A stretch of DNA of 64,000 nt from Clavelina lepadiformis (lineage: Eukaryota; Chordata; Ascidiacea; Aplousobranchia; Clavelinidae), in contig NC_135247.1 of assembly GCF_947623445.1 (NCBI RefSeq), positions 1,800,501-1,864,500 of the forward strand. Direction: 5' to 3'. The notes under the pieces are model-generated. The model was not told the DNA's origin and made no database searches. It saw only the letters and a list, made by a program, of their open reading frames with translations. Positions 28,601 through 43,600 of this stretch are shown one piece after another (position 1 is the first letter of the stretch; the number at the start of each line of letters is the position of its first letter). Both the position numbers and the translations under genes were made by a program.

Positions 28601-31600
28601 TTTTTTTCGCTTCCCAGGCATTTTGGTGAATTACAATGATGTCATTGGCCCCTCCAAATAACCTTCTTACATCATTTATCATTTTATAGAGCCGATGTGA
28701 TGTTCTTAAAAATAGTTTTACGAAGCAATTTGATTCCAAAATTAGTCTTCCATCCACTAAATGCCGACCGCAGAGACAGAAACTGCGCCAAAAGTGTCCA
28801 ATAACACTGCGGTTAAATAAATGTATGTCATTTAAGAAAACGATTTCATAGATATTCGTGGATAAACGTCTCGTTGGGTTTAACAGGCGCCACGGAAAGT
28901 TGTGGCGTGGTGCCAGGTCATATTCGACGTGGGTGGTCAATAACGAATTGTGTGAGACAACAGAACGTTTCCGACCCATATCGACTTTTCCGCCTTGTAA
29001 AGTGATATCGACGTCGCAAATACAAAAGTCCCGTTTATAGAACAGCCACAAACAGCAGCCTTTGCTGTAAATGGATTGTTTGCAACAGACACATTTTTTA
29101 TATTTTACCGTTTGAAATGGAATATGTCATGTCATTGAACTTTCTTAGCTTTACAAAACGTTCCCTTCAACATTCGAGCTCTTGCTATCTAAAATACGTG
29201 CAGGGGTTGATTGCGTAACACAAACAATTTTGCGAAGTTGGATTTTGACAATTTGGTTTTGCTGCTAGAAAAAATTAGCTTGTGTTACATTTTTGACATA
29301 AATTTTAGAGTTGAGTTTTTTCCGTCAATATCCGCTACATAAGAAAATTTTTTTGTCGATTACGGCTCATAGAACCAATGTATTACACAACGCAGCAAAA
29401 ATGCCAATGCCCTAGTGGCAATTTGGTAAACTCCAGCGTAGGTAAAGGTAGCCAAAATTACTGGTGCCCGGACCAATTAAAAACAATTGACCACAAATCC
29501 TCGCTATGGTCTCGGAGGAGCTCTGAAAACCTTTACAGCATCAGCAGAGTTTTTACTTTGCTTGTATAGTTGTAGATGACGATACGTGCACTTAATCCTG
29601 GCGCCAACCCGGTCATTCTTTATATCCCTTACCGTGGTTTGTGATAGCTCGGCGATGTATCTCGGCTATATCCAGTCTATTTTTTGTCCTAACCTGCACA
29701 ATGATGTCCCCCAACCAGCCGTGACGTTGGATTAAATTAAATACTGACGGAACGATTTTAAAAGCAATCTTTTTGAAGAGAAAAACCCTTTAAAGAAGGT
29801 TGTATCATGCATATTTTAGCCTTGCAATTTTTTATTATTCTCAAACCCCATATGACGTCGGACAACCTAAACGAACTCGTATTATTACGTCATCGAAAAA
29901 ACGTGTCAGGTGATTTAATAACGGATAATAGAACAGGTGCCACATCGTTAAGCACGTCCTAAATTACATGACTTTTCGTTGAAACTATTATGACACAATT
30001 CACCAGTCGTAAAAGTTCCCTTTGAAAGTAGTGACATAGTACCTCGACGACTCCATAATCTTTTTCCCTTGATTGAAAATGTGCGTTAGATATTTATAGA
30101 ATAAATTATAGAGTCATGTCATATAGACGTAACATCCTTAACTGTTAGCCTTGACGTTTCCGCGTAAGTACGCATGCGCAAAATTGTAGGTTTAGTTAAT
30201 TAGTTTAGCGATTTCGATAATGGCTTGTTATTTTAAGTCTGTAAGTGTCTCGAAATTCGATTCGCTCTGGTGTAAAGTTTATTTAACCATCTTCTTCGCG
30301 TAATCGTCGGTAAAATGCTAATTGGCCTTAAAGATACTGTCATATGAAGAAGCCGGCTACTCGATTCTATTATTTGCTTAATATTCCTCTGCGTGTTTGT
30401 TGCGTGTCATTCTCTGATTCTGAGCGGTTTAACGCCCCCTTACACGCGTCTATGTATGCCCAGTGATCGCTCAGCAAACATTGCGGCTCACTCATCTCTG
30501 ATCGTTTGTCACCCGCGCGAACCCGACCAAACCTGTCAATCGCCAGGTCCCTGGTACTGCATGGTAACCTGTATCCTAAATCGGTCGCACTTTAGTAGAT
30601 GCCGATTGCGCATGCGCACTGTCACGATCTCGCAAATTATATCAGTACTTTGCCCTTAGAGTTTTCAGAGCAATTTACCTAATTTTGTTGTTGTTGTTGG
30701 TTGTTTTGCCAAAATTCTATGTCTTAAGGTTTCTGTATTCCTCTCAGTTATGATGTGGCTTCCTCGGGTCCATGCCCGTGATACGATTCAGCACACGATG
30801 ACTGAGATTGGTTCAGTCAATTTCAGTGAACAGCTATTTAACATGATTTATACATAATTTTATCACAGGATAATTAGAGCTGTTATTTGTGGCTATTTCC
30901 CGAAAGAACGGAGCCGATTGTTTAAAAAGAAATTCGTCACGGAGCGCATCTGACAGACTTCCCGGGCGCTCTCAAGCAACTAACTTATGCGTCAGCGTAA
31001 ACAGACAAAATGGGGGAAAAATTATCGCTACATCAAACAAACAGGAAATTACACAACAGGTATTTTTCTAAAAAACGATTGACCAAACGTGCGTCCAAGT
31101 TTAAATAATCATTCGGTAATCTTCATGGTTGTTAAAGAGCTTGATTGACAGTTGGTGTAGGCTGTTGGTTGTTGAATTTGCCGCAATAAGCAGGTCTTGT
31201 ACCTTTTATGGTGACACTTTCTTTGACAATAACGAGACTCAAAATTAAAAATGCAACAACACATGTGCCATACGTCTTCTTAATTTTGAGTTCAATTGTT
31301 TTTCCTTCGCCTAACCGGCAGTGAATTTACAGATGACGCGATAACAACGTCACAAAAACTTGATGACGCCATGATAGCTGGAAGATTGCGATTAGGGCGG
31401 GGTTGGTTTACAAAACAGAGCACAGAACAATTTAGCTTCGAAGAGATTTCTGTTTCCCCTAAGCTTACAGTTTTGTGGTAAATAACACCGATTAAATATG
31501 ATTTAAATTTCAGCTTATTGTAGGAAGTCGATTTTGAAAGTTGCGTATGTGTAAAATACAAGTTTGTATGTTCGACAAAAGTATAGAATTGGGTATAAAT

Positions 31601-34600
31601 CCGTATGTTGTCAAGTGAACAACAAATCATATGGCAAGTGACAGGTTATTTAGATTTGAGATGAGATTACTCAATTTTTTTAATGATAACTTGGGAAGAA
31701 ATCGTTTTTGTTCTCTTTTACCTTGTAAGGTCAAACAATATTTTCATTAGTTCAAGGCGGGTTGGTAAATTTTGTTAGAAACTCGATCGTGGCAAACAAC
31801 GTACGATGTCAGCAACCGGATAAACCGTAAGCCGCTTTGGTGGACGACATTTAGCAAATTTAACAATTGAAGCTGACCATACGACGTTGGTTTTGCCTAC
31901 TTGTAGTTTTCGTTAAATTTTTTTCAAGCGAAGAACACCTCGGTAATGTCGTTTAGGAGATTTTTAAAATCTCATTGAAAACTACGGCTGCAATTTAATT
32001 TCAAATCAATGCAAGTTGATTATTTATAATTCCATTAAAACCATTACAGACATCAAGTCAGGCTTGCCCGAAGCAAAATTTCATTATAAGTTGTCGATGT
32101 TTGATTGACAGGTTACTTGCAAGAGCGGGTGAGGAATTTCTGCTCGAATCATGAAGTTTTAATTTTTTTTGTTGACCGCTTTCTTTCACGCTCCATGATC
32201 AAAGCCTTCTTAACGTCGGTTGCCAGAAGTTCGTAAAAGTCATTTTCCAAGCATTTTAATTAGAAGTTGTTCGCCGTTACTGGCTCGCTAATTGACGCAA
32301 ATCAATTGATTTGTCTTAAAACGCAACAATACCGGTTGACGGACAAGACCAAAAAACGGATTTTATTTCTCCCACTTCTGGCCGCCACTCAGTCGAAAAT
32401 AAATCTAAACAAACCTAAAGAGCTGGCCGATATTTTTGGAGACAAGGAGACAGGTCCGCTAAAGAATAACAAGAAGGTACTTTTGTCTCGTTTTGTTCAT
32501 GTAAAAATCGCCAATGATTGCCGGTTTCGGGCGATAGCAAATTAAATGCATTGTTTGTCATCTGTAAAAGAGCTGACCTATATGGACAATGGACAGTGCC
32601 TGCTCATTGGACCTCTAGGCGTCTGGCAGACTACACATACTTGGTTTAGTCTTTTAAGCGTCTTTGTATCTTGTTATTGTTTGTTTTTTGCGCATAATAA
32701 GCTTATCAATCGTTGTGTATACAATCCGACATCGCTACAAGAGCAGACCTAGTGTATCCGAATGACGCCATTTTATTTGATCAATTCCGGCTTCTTGGGC
32801 CGATTTTCCGGTTTATATTTGTGGAATTACATCCCTGTTTGTCTTTCTTTACCTTATTTTAGCGATTCACGATTCGGCGTCGCGTGCTTCGATAAACTCG
32901 CCCTCTCGCCTACGACAAAAACTTTTTTAGGTTAAATTTTTCTGCAGTTTCACAAATTAGGTCCCACAAGTTTTTGGAATTGATTGTAGTAAAAAATTGG
33001 TTAAATAGTTTTGACCTCGCAATAGCATTAATTATTAGGCATGAATCTTTGAGCATTTCAACGTTTTTACTATGGGCTGAGTAAATTATTCGAATCAACG
33101 TTTAAAAATATTCGCAAACTATCTAAATCGGTCCCACCTTCACCTTCAGCTCCGGTTTATTTCCGCCCATATGACGTAGTACGTAGTTTCTTTTTCGGAA
33201 AAGTTAAACAGCGGACGTTTACGTTTTGCGGAAAGTTTAGTTAGAACAATTACTGATAAATATAGGGCTGGGAATACAAGCAGGCACCAATGGCTTAAAA
33301 TTAACTCACAGATTGAGTTATGCGGCGTCGGCGAGCCGGGCGGCAACAATCTTCAGACAAACAATCTTTTCCTGCGACTTTCCCAGTGGAGACCAGGATC
33401 TCAAAACAGACAAAAATACAAATATTTTTAGGCTTGATTTTAAACTTTTTCAGAGATGCAGATGGTCGAATTTTTACAGCTTTAAGATATGTCATAGTTA
33501 GTGCAGTTGACTGCAAACTGGTGCAAAACTTTCTTCCTGGAACTTGTTTGTTGCGCACTTTTGATGAAGCCTTGTCTATGCCCACTGTTATTGCCCGCGC
33601 TTTTCAATATTTTCGGCAGGCATTGTCTGTAATTGACCGTTAAAAGTGCACTTGACATGGTACATTACGATGTCTATAGTTCGTTCGTTTTTTAGAAAAT
33701 ATATGCCCATAAAAGATTAATTAGATTGAAAAGACACATTTTAGGCTTTTGAATGACGGCCCGGCCCGTTCTAATGTGGTCGGCGCAGTTCTGAAAGTGT
33801 TTAACCACTAGATTTCCAGAATATTAAACAGCGCCGGCTAACACTGGCTTAAATCGAACGTCAGAACACCCTGGTGGGATGACAATGCTTCGGGTGTGGG
33901 CCAACCAATGATCGAGTACAGTGAGACCTCGTTAATCCGGACCACTTCGTTTCGTCAAAAAATGTCGGTTTAGCGGGGTATCCGGATTATTGGAAAGTAA
34001 AAAATCAATCAATCTTGCAAATGCAGTACCGTGTTCAAAACGCAGTGTGCACCTTACTCTAATTCTAAGTACCAAGTTTCTGGCTGGACAGCAACTAAAA
34101 TATAATTATATTTTTTGTATGATCCGACCCAGTGTCGAACCCCAGAACCACCGTATTAAAGACGAATGCTCTAAGCCAGAAGTGACGAACATGCGGCCGC
34201 AAATCGGTTTGACAACCGCTCTTGCATGGCGAAGCATTCCGGCGGGACCAGCAGTCTTGAACTTACTTTGACCTGTTTCCAATCTTTGCGCAATGCGATA
34301 TCAAAAACTGATAGCACGATTGAGTCGCAGCAGTTTGTCTTCAATAGATTGCCGTACTCAACCTATGTAATGTACGTTTTTTTTTGCGACCGCGGAAGCG
34401 TTGTTTGTTAGTGTTGATGAACAATTTATTTTTTCGTTTCTAAAATACTGTACAGTATTTCATAGTATGACTAAAAAGCTGTGCGGCTTACTCAGCTGTA
34501 ACTGACAAAGTGGCTTGCCACAACGAATAGGACCGTCACCGCTGCTACAACGTCATTATGCAACGCAACGTAATTATGCGTAGATAATAATCGGCTATTG

Positions 34601-37600
34601 TTTCGTCAACAAAGTAACATACTGTATTAGGACAATCGTGAATCATTTTCGCTTAACTGTTAATAATCCGGTTTATCGGATTTTATTGCTATTGATTTAG
34701 CACATTTGTTCCAAAACTTTTGTGTCGGAGTCGGACAGCGGGGTTTCCGGATTAAAGGGGTAAAATGCATAGGAAGAAATCCGTTCCCGGCAGTTTTGTG
34801 TCGGATAGCGGGGATTCCGGTTCATCGGGGTCCGGATTAACGAGGTCCCACTGTACTACTATACATGATTTGTAATAGGTTTGTTATGAACAATGTAAGG
34901 AGCGCTTTTGAGAACCGCCAATACCCACCGGCCAAGTGATGGTTGGCTATGATACAAACATCCAGCTCTTCGTTAAACTGTTTATCTTATCTTAATAGCG
35001 CCACTTGTTTATCGTTTTAATGTTGCTGTCGGCTGATTAACCGAGAGGCCGGCGTCGCACTGTCTCTGCTCTTCGGTCGAGTTTATCTTGGTATGCGGCC
35101 ACCACGATTAAAATCTACAGAGCTTGTATGGCCTCTCGAAATCTCTCAGAACGGATAAAATTTGACTTTCTCGTTCAGTTTAGCGCTGGCGATCGGCTGT
35201 GTGGGGCTCTGTTGAAAGTGTACGCCAGTGAGACGTAAAAAAACGCATGGAACTACGCGTTTTTCGCTGTTTCCTGTTAAACTGTATGGAATTACTCGTA
35301 GCAGACATACGAACAGTTGGTAGCAGAGGTTGTAGGTATATAGCAAAGTCGAACACTTTGAGATCGGCATCAGATTATGCGTAGGGTATTGAAGAAGTAA
35401 GTGACGTCACAGTTATAAGCTTATTTTATCAACCAACGCGTAAAAGCAAGGATTACTTCAGCCATGAGCCCGGTGGCACGGATTGCTTTACATACCGTGG
35501 GAAGGTGGTTACTGCTACTGTTGCACTCAGGAAGTGAAACGCTTTTTAATTTTTATTCGACAGATCGCAGCAACGAAGTAGATCAAGTCAAACAACGAGC
35601 TTGGTTGCCGCGAGACTGCTACAACACTGTGTGTCATAATCGAAAAATGGTATACCGAGTAAATAATTAGCCTGTGTCCGCGACTTTAGGACCCAGCCAG
35701 AGCGGCGTCAGTGAGGTCGATCGTACGGTTTTGTTAAGTCACACACAGTGTCCATTGTAGAGCCTTAACTGTCAAGATTTAGATGCATGAAAGCTTGCAG
35801 AAGATTTACGATTTGGCAGCATCAGTTATTGCTATTTGGACGGCTTTAGCAAATTGAGTGTAACGAGTCCTAAGTATAAACGTTTTGAACATTTCAGCTT
35901 GGCTAAGTAAGCATTAAAGTACGTTAGAGGTTGCTGCTTGTGTGGTTTACGCTTGTTCGGTGTGTTCAGCGAATCCAATGCATCTTGTCTGAAATTTATT
36001 AGAATTTCGACTTAATCTCCAATATCTAAGAAAGAAATAACACAACTTGAAAAAGATATTATGCTGGATAAGCGAGTCTACAGCAATTAATAGGATCTCT
36101 ATAGAATTCCTTTTTCCCTGCGCTCATAGCTTGAGAGACGAAGAAGCAACGATACCAGGCTTAAAGATTTCTTCAAAAGTAGGGCCGCCGCCGGATAATT
36201 ACGCGCATAGTCGGGCCAGATTAGCCTGAACCGGTCGCTGGTCTGGAACGAGAGACAGCAAATTAGCACTAATGCAAATAGAATTTGACTAAGTACTCTA
36301 CATAAGACCGTGTAAGTTTAGGAAGGCGATTAGTCGGTAAGCGACATGAGTGCGGCTGTTTGCTTACCAGATGAAGGGCATTGAGGCTTGCAAAATAATC
36401 TCATCTCAAACGTTGAATATTGATAAAGATATTCGCTATGACAGGACGGAATAATTTATTTCGTGTAAATAGAGTTTTGTATTTGGTTAGTTGACCGAGT
36501 TATTTATGGAAATCAAATTCATTTTAGGATTTTTCTAATAGATGAAAGTTTTTTTCTCCGATGTGGTTTTTTAAAAATTTAAAGACAATTTATCTCTAAA
36601 AATATCAACAAATAATTTTTTTAAATTTTAGACATTCCTTTAAGTTTGCCTTTGGTTAAAGCGAATGCTGACGATAACAAAATACTATCAACGACTGATA
36701 TTCTTGGATTAAAGAATTTGCTTGTGGACCGCAATCCTTACCAAGTTGGCGGCAATTCTGTCTTATCTTCAGGTGCAATATTTGTACAATTGCCGAATTT
36801 CATATTCCAGCTAATAGCTAAGCGCGGCGTTTTGTTTTATGGCGAATAAATCTTTTTTCAATTTGTATAAAAAATGGTTTTATTTATTTATATTTATAAC
36901 TTTATTAGACGAATATATTATACGTTCAATTTTAGGTCGCTTTTGTTCAATACTTTTTAAAATTTAAATTTAAAGATTTAATTTTAATGAAATGCCACCT
37001 TAAAATACTTTTAGTTTTTAGTTGTCATTTAGTTTTTAGTCATAAATAACGTTTGGCTTGAAAATGATCTTGTAAATTGTTTTAATTATAAGTTACGTTA
37101 AAACGAATTAAACATATTATCGACAACGTCATAATAGATAATCACCTTGTCACAGATCCCAAAACGATGTTCGACAACGAAAAACCTTCTGTTCCTCGAT
37201 TTCTCAAGGAGCCGGAAGATAAATATGTCGTGAAGAATCATCCTGCTCATCTCTCCTGCTCCGTAACCTCCGCCCGGACTGCGGACTTTCGGTGCAATGG
37301 GAAGTGGAAGAGCCTTGCTTCCTCTCGGCATTATGACGAAACAGACGAGGAAACGGGCGAACCGTAAGTTAATTAACTAAAAAACTTTTGCTGATTTTAT
37401 GAGAAGACTTTAAGCCGTTTTGAAATTCTTGAAAATTTGCTTCCATTCAAAAGCGCTGGTTTCTTTCCAAATTTACACAAAAAGCAAAACAAGTAAAAAC
37501 CGCGAGAACATTCTCCAAAATTTTATCTTTAACGTTTGTTGTTGATTATTGAAGGTACATCCGGGTTACCATCGACATCTCTCGAAACGAAATTGAATCG

Positions 37601-40600
37601 TTTTTCGCTCCATACACATACTGGTGTCAGTGTGTGGCGTGGAGTGGCGCCGGAGAAACCAAGAGCAGAAAGGCGACAGTCGAGCTGGCATGTAAGTGTC
37701 AGAGTATTTATGATATCACAAAGGCCTGTTAATAAAACCTCGAATAGTTGGTTAGCTGAAGGCAGCTGGTACCCGCGCCTCGCATATCCGTCTAACCTGC
37801 GCTATGCAGTTGGTTATGTTTTATGTTTATTGTTTGCCATGCACAGCATTTCTTCCTTTTTTGTTTATCGTAAATAAATAGTTACATAACGTTGCGTTGT
37901 CAAACCACGCGAAATTATTTGAAGTACTTTCATTTTAACGAAGCTCTTCATCGTAACTTCGAGCACGATCCAATCGGAGGGCGGGTGACGGTCGGGGAGG
38001 AGTACAAACTCCACTGCGCCCCGCCACATGGCAAACCAGCCCCGACAAGTGAGTGCTTGTATATATAGTGACGTAATACTTTAGCTAATGCAGTGACGTA
38101 ATTGTCGGGTCTGATTGCTAAAACCATGCAAATCTTTGGATTTTATGTCTGTTTATATTTTGTAGAAATTAAGATTCCGTGTTCGTATTTCATGTGAGCT
38201 CACATGTTGTCATATTGCTATTAAAAACATTCATTCAGTTCCTCTCATAACAACTTGTCTTTGGAAACTGAGAGTCCATTGTCATCGATAAAACCAACTT
38301 AATAAATCTTTTACTTGACATGTGCCGCTTCAAAGCACTTTATCTAAAAATCCATGGGAATGTTTGGAGCCAAAATTCATCGTATTTTCAATGTTTTGCC
38401 ACAAAGACTTTGACGAACGACAATCTAATACCTCACGCTTAACCCCCGGTATTTTCTTCGTCCTCGCAGTTGAGTGGCTGAAAAACGACGAATTACTTCG
38501 CCCGGCTGCAGAATCAAACTACCTAATCACCCAAGGCGGCGATTTGATAATAAAAACCCGAAGCATCGAAGATTCGGGAAATTACACTTGTGTGGCCAAA
38601 AATATTGTCACTAAAAGAAGAAGTCACACTGCTTCGGTGCGAGTTGGCGGTAAGTTAGCATTGATTACAATAAATGGTGGTTGGTTATTACAGTTTATTA
38701 TCACAGATTATTTAGTTTTTAAGAGGTTGGTTGAGTACTAGCCAGTGTAGAGTTTTTTTTCGTGCTTGAGACGTGTTCTGTGTAAAATCTTGATTTTTAA
38801 CGTGGCGTGACGCGAGGCCTCGTCGGTAACTATTTTAACTAGATTGAAGTTAATTAAGTTGCAAGGCAGGGCACGGTTGGTTGTAACGGCGTCTACACTT
38901 TCCAACTAATTCGCCAGCTGCAAAAACAAGTGTCTGTTCTGTCGATTAATCTCCCAATTTTGAACCCAGTTTGGAGGACGCTCGCCGAGTTGTGGGGCTC
39001 TTGGCCCCTTAATCCCTAATTATTCGTTTTCGCGAGAAGTAAAACGTGGAGCTTAGTTTCTGGTAACTGGAGCTGTCTTCGTGACGTCAGTTTAAGAAAA
39101 AGAAACGTTTGTTTTACGGCGACGCTCTTAAACAAACATTGGTCGGCTATCTCACAGAGAACGGCCAACCCCGGAAAAATACGTCAGAGAAAAGGGTCGC
39201 TTAAAAATCGTCTGTTTATTTTATGTCAAATGACTTGAAGCGAAAACATACCTACACCCCGAATCAGTCGAATCATCAGAAAGTTTTTCTCAACTAACGC
39301 CATGTTTTGTGATGCTTGCTTAGCTTCACTCAAGTGGTGTTGCTTAAGACGGCGTTGTAACCTTAAACCCAGCTTTCCACAAGCCATAAGCCCTTTTCCA
39401 GTAGATAGCCCTGTTTACAGTTTTACACCGGACTTAATAATACATTTCTGTGACGAGATAACACTCATATTATGACGACATAGATGGAGCGTTGCAAAAG
39501 ATTTACAATTTGTAAATAGTCGCGGTTGATAAAGACATAGACATCAGACAACCGACTTCAAAATTAACCGTCGTTGTTGGGCAGATTTTAATTTCACATT
39601 GAAGACATTTTCTGCTGGAATCCGAAAACTTCCAACAACTAACCGCTTCCACATAACCGCAATTTGTTATTTGACTTGGCGTGTGACTTCTCCAACGAAC
39701 AATTTGAAGAAAAACGGCAACATCAACCAGTAAATTTGATGATGGGCTGGTGTTGGTATCTTATCACCACTGCGACAGTTCCAAGAGAAGGTGTAAATAT
39801 TTGCTTGCGCATGACATCAATTATAGTTCGATCAGTAATCTAAACGGCGCCAAAATTGTTACGTTTTCTTGTTTCCCTACTCATCCAAATATACAGAGAC
39901 AACCGCGTCAACTCCATGTTTGCGTATTAGAGGCGAAATTAGGCGAGGGCTTTAGCTTGATAAGCTTTCGCCGTAACACACAAAGGCGCTGCGCATTTGA
40001 GGAATGTGTTTCTTGTTTGTCAGGTAAATTGTTTTGATGCGTTTTCACTTCAAAATAATGATTGTTTCTGTATAATCGTTCTAAATATGTTACATTCACA
40101 ATCAACTTATGAATAAAGGCAAGTGTCATTTCTGATAAGACACAATTCCATGAACATAACGTTACAGAAGGCGACAGTTTCGGTCCAAACACTTACCTAA
40201 AGGTTCGATTTTTTCTGAGTCAAACCCGTTCGGGTCAACCACGAACGCTCAAAGTGATATCAAATTCAATAAAACAACCAACCATTACGCCGTCGTCATT
40301 GTGAACAAGTCGCACAACACTCTTATTATGACCCCAGAATGGTGATTATGAGGTCATACGAGTTGTTGTCAGGTACTTGCGATGAGCTTACATAACGCTT
40401 GCGGATTAGCCGAGGACTGCTGAAGAGGTTTTAAGTTGTCGTTTAAGTCTAGTTCGGTTTCTCACGTTAGATTGGAGAGTTATTTTTTCGGCTCTGGTCT
40501 TTGATTCGAACCTTGACCGTGTTTAAGTCGCATTACATCGCTCTTACGACTAGTATAAACGCGGTATTAGTGGTGACTTAATGATGTTTATAGATAATTT

Positions 40601-43600
40601 GTTTGACTTGGAAGGTGTAATTTATCTCGGCCGTCTTGGTAGATTTGGTGTCGACAACTTCACCGACTTAAAATTGTTATGGAAAAAATCTTAAATGTAA
40701 AAGTTAATGAAGTTTTTGATTTTTTCAGTCAATGGCGGATGGAGCGACTGGTCGGAATGGTCAGCCTGCCGGAGTCGTTGCGGACTTGGGGAAAAGCGGA
40801 GAATACGGACGTGTACGAATCCGACTCCGCTAAACGGAGGGGCGAAATGCGCCGGGAGTTCCGTCCAGACAAGAGACTGCACCAGGTTATGTCCAGGTAA
40901 TGCAAACGTCACAATAGCTTTGTTTTTTAGGCTTAGATTTTAGCCTTTGCTTGAAAATTAAATCTTTATCGGTCGAGAGTTTGCGAAGATTCTCGTTCGT
41001 TGCCGTTGGAAAATTTTTCCAAATCATTTTGCTTGATCCGTTCCGGGGATATATTTCTCGCTTAAAACGAAACCGTTCCCTTCTTGCCCGAACTCTAGCC
41101 CCATTCAAGTATCTTTTTATCAGTCCCGTGCATGCTTTGTCTCGGCCACTTAAACACAACTCTAAATCTTTCCAGTATGAATTTATCAACGATAAGAATC
41201 GGTTTTAGTTGTCCCAGTTTAACCACAAATGCCCTTTTGACACCGCCCAAGCAGGCCTAGATTGGACTCTGGCATAGAGAGCTTTCTTGCTTGTCTATCA
41301 ACGTATTTGAAAGTGAGATTGCCCAGACTATACAAGGGAAGTTTTTAACCAAATCTACGGCGGATGCCTTCTGGTACCGCCCGTGTTATCAAAGATCCCA
41401 AAGGGAGTGAACTTTGAGGAAAAGTTTAATTTCTTATCAACATCCTTTATCAAAATTTTGTTGTGTTGAAATTTTTACATTAAACCGACAGACTAAGCAC
41501 TCCTAACTTCGATAAAGTCTTGATAAGGATCGGTTTTTGTTTTCAGTGAACGGTGGCTGGACAGAATGGTCCTCCTGGTCAACCTGCAGTCCGGAGTGCG
41601 TCCACCGTCGCAGAAGGACTTGTACGAGGCCTCATCCACACAACAGCGGTCTCGTCTGTCCTGGTCTTGATATCGAGACGAGAAATTGCACGAATGGGTT
41701 ATGCATCGGTAAGAGTGTGACTTTTTATACTGGCCGTGATTTTATTGTCCTGTTATTGACGAAAAAAATCTCGATTTATTGATAAAACTTTATTGGTATG
41801 TGAATGATAAGTTTCGGGGAACACTGCGATTTGAAGAAAGGCATCAGGATGCGCTTATATAGAATATAAAATTGAAGTTGTGTATTGTTTACCTATGTGC
41901 GCTTTTTGCGATGTACACGTATGTAATATGTGTACTTTGATTTGTAACTGAATCCAGATATTTTAACACTCCCGTCAAAAGTATCCGATAAATTTGTTAC
42001 ATGTCAGTCAGCACACTTAGCGACGATAGATGGGGCGCCCAGGCATGAAAAGCTTTCTAAAAGCTGTTTCGTCACAGTCAAGTTAAAAAACTCTGTTCTC
42101 CTTTACGTAACACGAACCGTGCATTGCCAATGTCGTCTTGCGTTGACTCTGTTAACTCGATTCAATGCAAACAACACGATCAGAAGCATCGAGCTCAGTT
42201 AGTTGTTTGTCTCACGAGAATTCTGTATCCAATATCGTGTTCTGTTTGAAAAGGGAGGGTTTTGAGTGGCAGAGTCGCTTTCATCGCGTCTTTGCTTGGA
42301 TTAATTTCTTGCTGCAGTTTGATAAAAATACCGAGCTGTCAATCACTTAGAGCTGAATTTCAAAGGTGTGGAAAATTCGCGCTTTTCGTCCGCTCTCACG
42401 CTGTTGTTTCTTGGAAAAAAATGTATTTTTGGAGTCGCACTTTGCATGCTGTAAGCTGCGTTATGTATAAGCCTGAGGATATTTGTCAGAGTGGTTTCTG
42501 TATAATTTCATCTCGAAACAAACAATGTTCCGACCAAGGATGCTTTTTTTTTCATGTGCTGCTGTTTGCGATCGGTTGATTTTTCTTTGCAAAATCTAAA
42601 CCTTCAAAATGAAAACAACAACAGCTGCTCAAGCTGGGAATCAACACAACGCACCAAGTAAGTCGCGGTCATCACGTCAGTCCACCTGGTTCTGTACTTC
42701 TTACTGTTACAACAATTTTATAACCGTATTCGTTAAAACTGTTTTTGTGAACGGAACATTTACTACATTTGTCTCGGTTACTACTGCTATAAGTGATGAA
42801 TGGCCGACTGTTTACGGAAACATATCGAAATTGGCTAAGTTAATCTACGGATAAATTTCCCCAGGTCCGCGGTTAATCAACAAGTTGGAAAACGAGGGTT
42901 TTCTATTCAAATTACAAACTGTGTAAAGCGCTAAATGTCCCTTTGTAACCAGCAGTTACAGAAAATTCACAGACCCGCTGGTGCCAATTGAAGCGTGACA
43001 AGTTAACACGAAGCAAGTCACAACCGTGCAGTGAGAACATCGCCTAGTTTGGTTGAGGCAAAACACTTTTGAACCCATTTGTCTTACTTAGCCCGTCTCT
43101 CCAGTCATGTGTAGAACGTTATGCCCCGTTGGCGAAAGGTTACAGGTGTGGCTGCAGCCTTTGCCCTCATTAGCTTCCAGAAAATGTATTTAAAACATGG
43201 GAGGCACTATATTTCAGGAATGCATTTTTATCCATTCGGTTAACGGTACAAGTGCATCGGTGTCAAGTATAAACATAAACCGCAATAAAAAAAACCGGGA
43301 TACTCTAGCAAAATTGCGTGTGACGATTCCGTACTTACTTACGTGTTACTCGCCGCATGCATGGTTTCATGAACTTTTTACCGGCTAAAATTGTTTCTTA
43401 TAATTGTGCGGCCGCTTCCGAACTAGTACCGGGACAGCTATGTAACCAACGCCATAACTACTAAATGAAATTGAAAATTCTGTGAACAGTAGGGATTGAA
43501 GGTTACTGGTTTGGGCCAAAAAGGGCCGTATCACCCCGATTTTGATTATGATAACTTATTTTTTAGGTGACAACAATCTGGTTCTCTTTAGCTGCCTCTT

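Larger units (their letters stand above)
22756..36631 (+). other. First intron of the UNC5-like gene (13.9 kb)
   Basis: The intron follows the signal-peptide exon (phase 1 on both sides) and is by far the largest in the window. I see no further exon of the gene in it. ORFs such as 28122-28421, 28572-29051, 32267-32545 and 33320-33643 have no recognisable domain. It carries the transposon relic at 33919-34853. Long first introns often hold enhancers, but no specific site can be supported here. Confidence 0.6.

Noticed and set aside
28122..29051. ORFs of 99 and 159 codons in the UNC5-like first intron
   Set aside because: No domain similarity, no supporting splice sites, and base composition like the surrounding intron.
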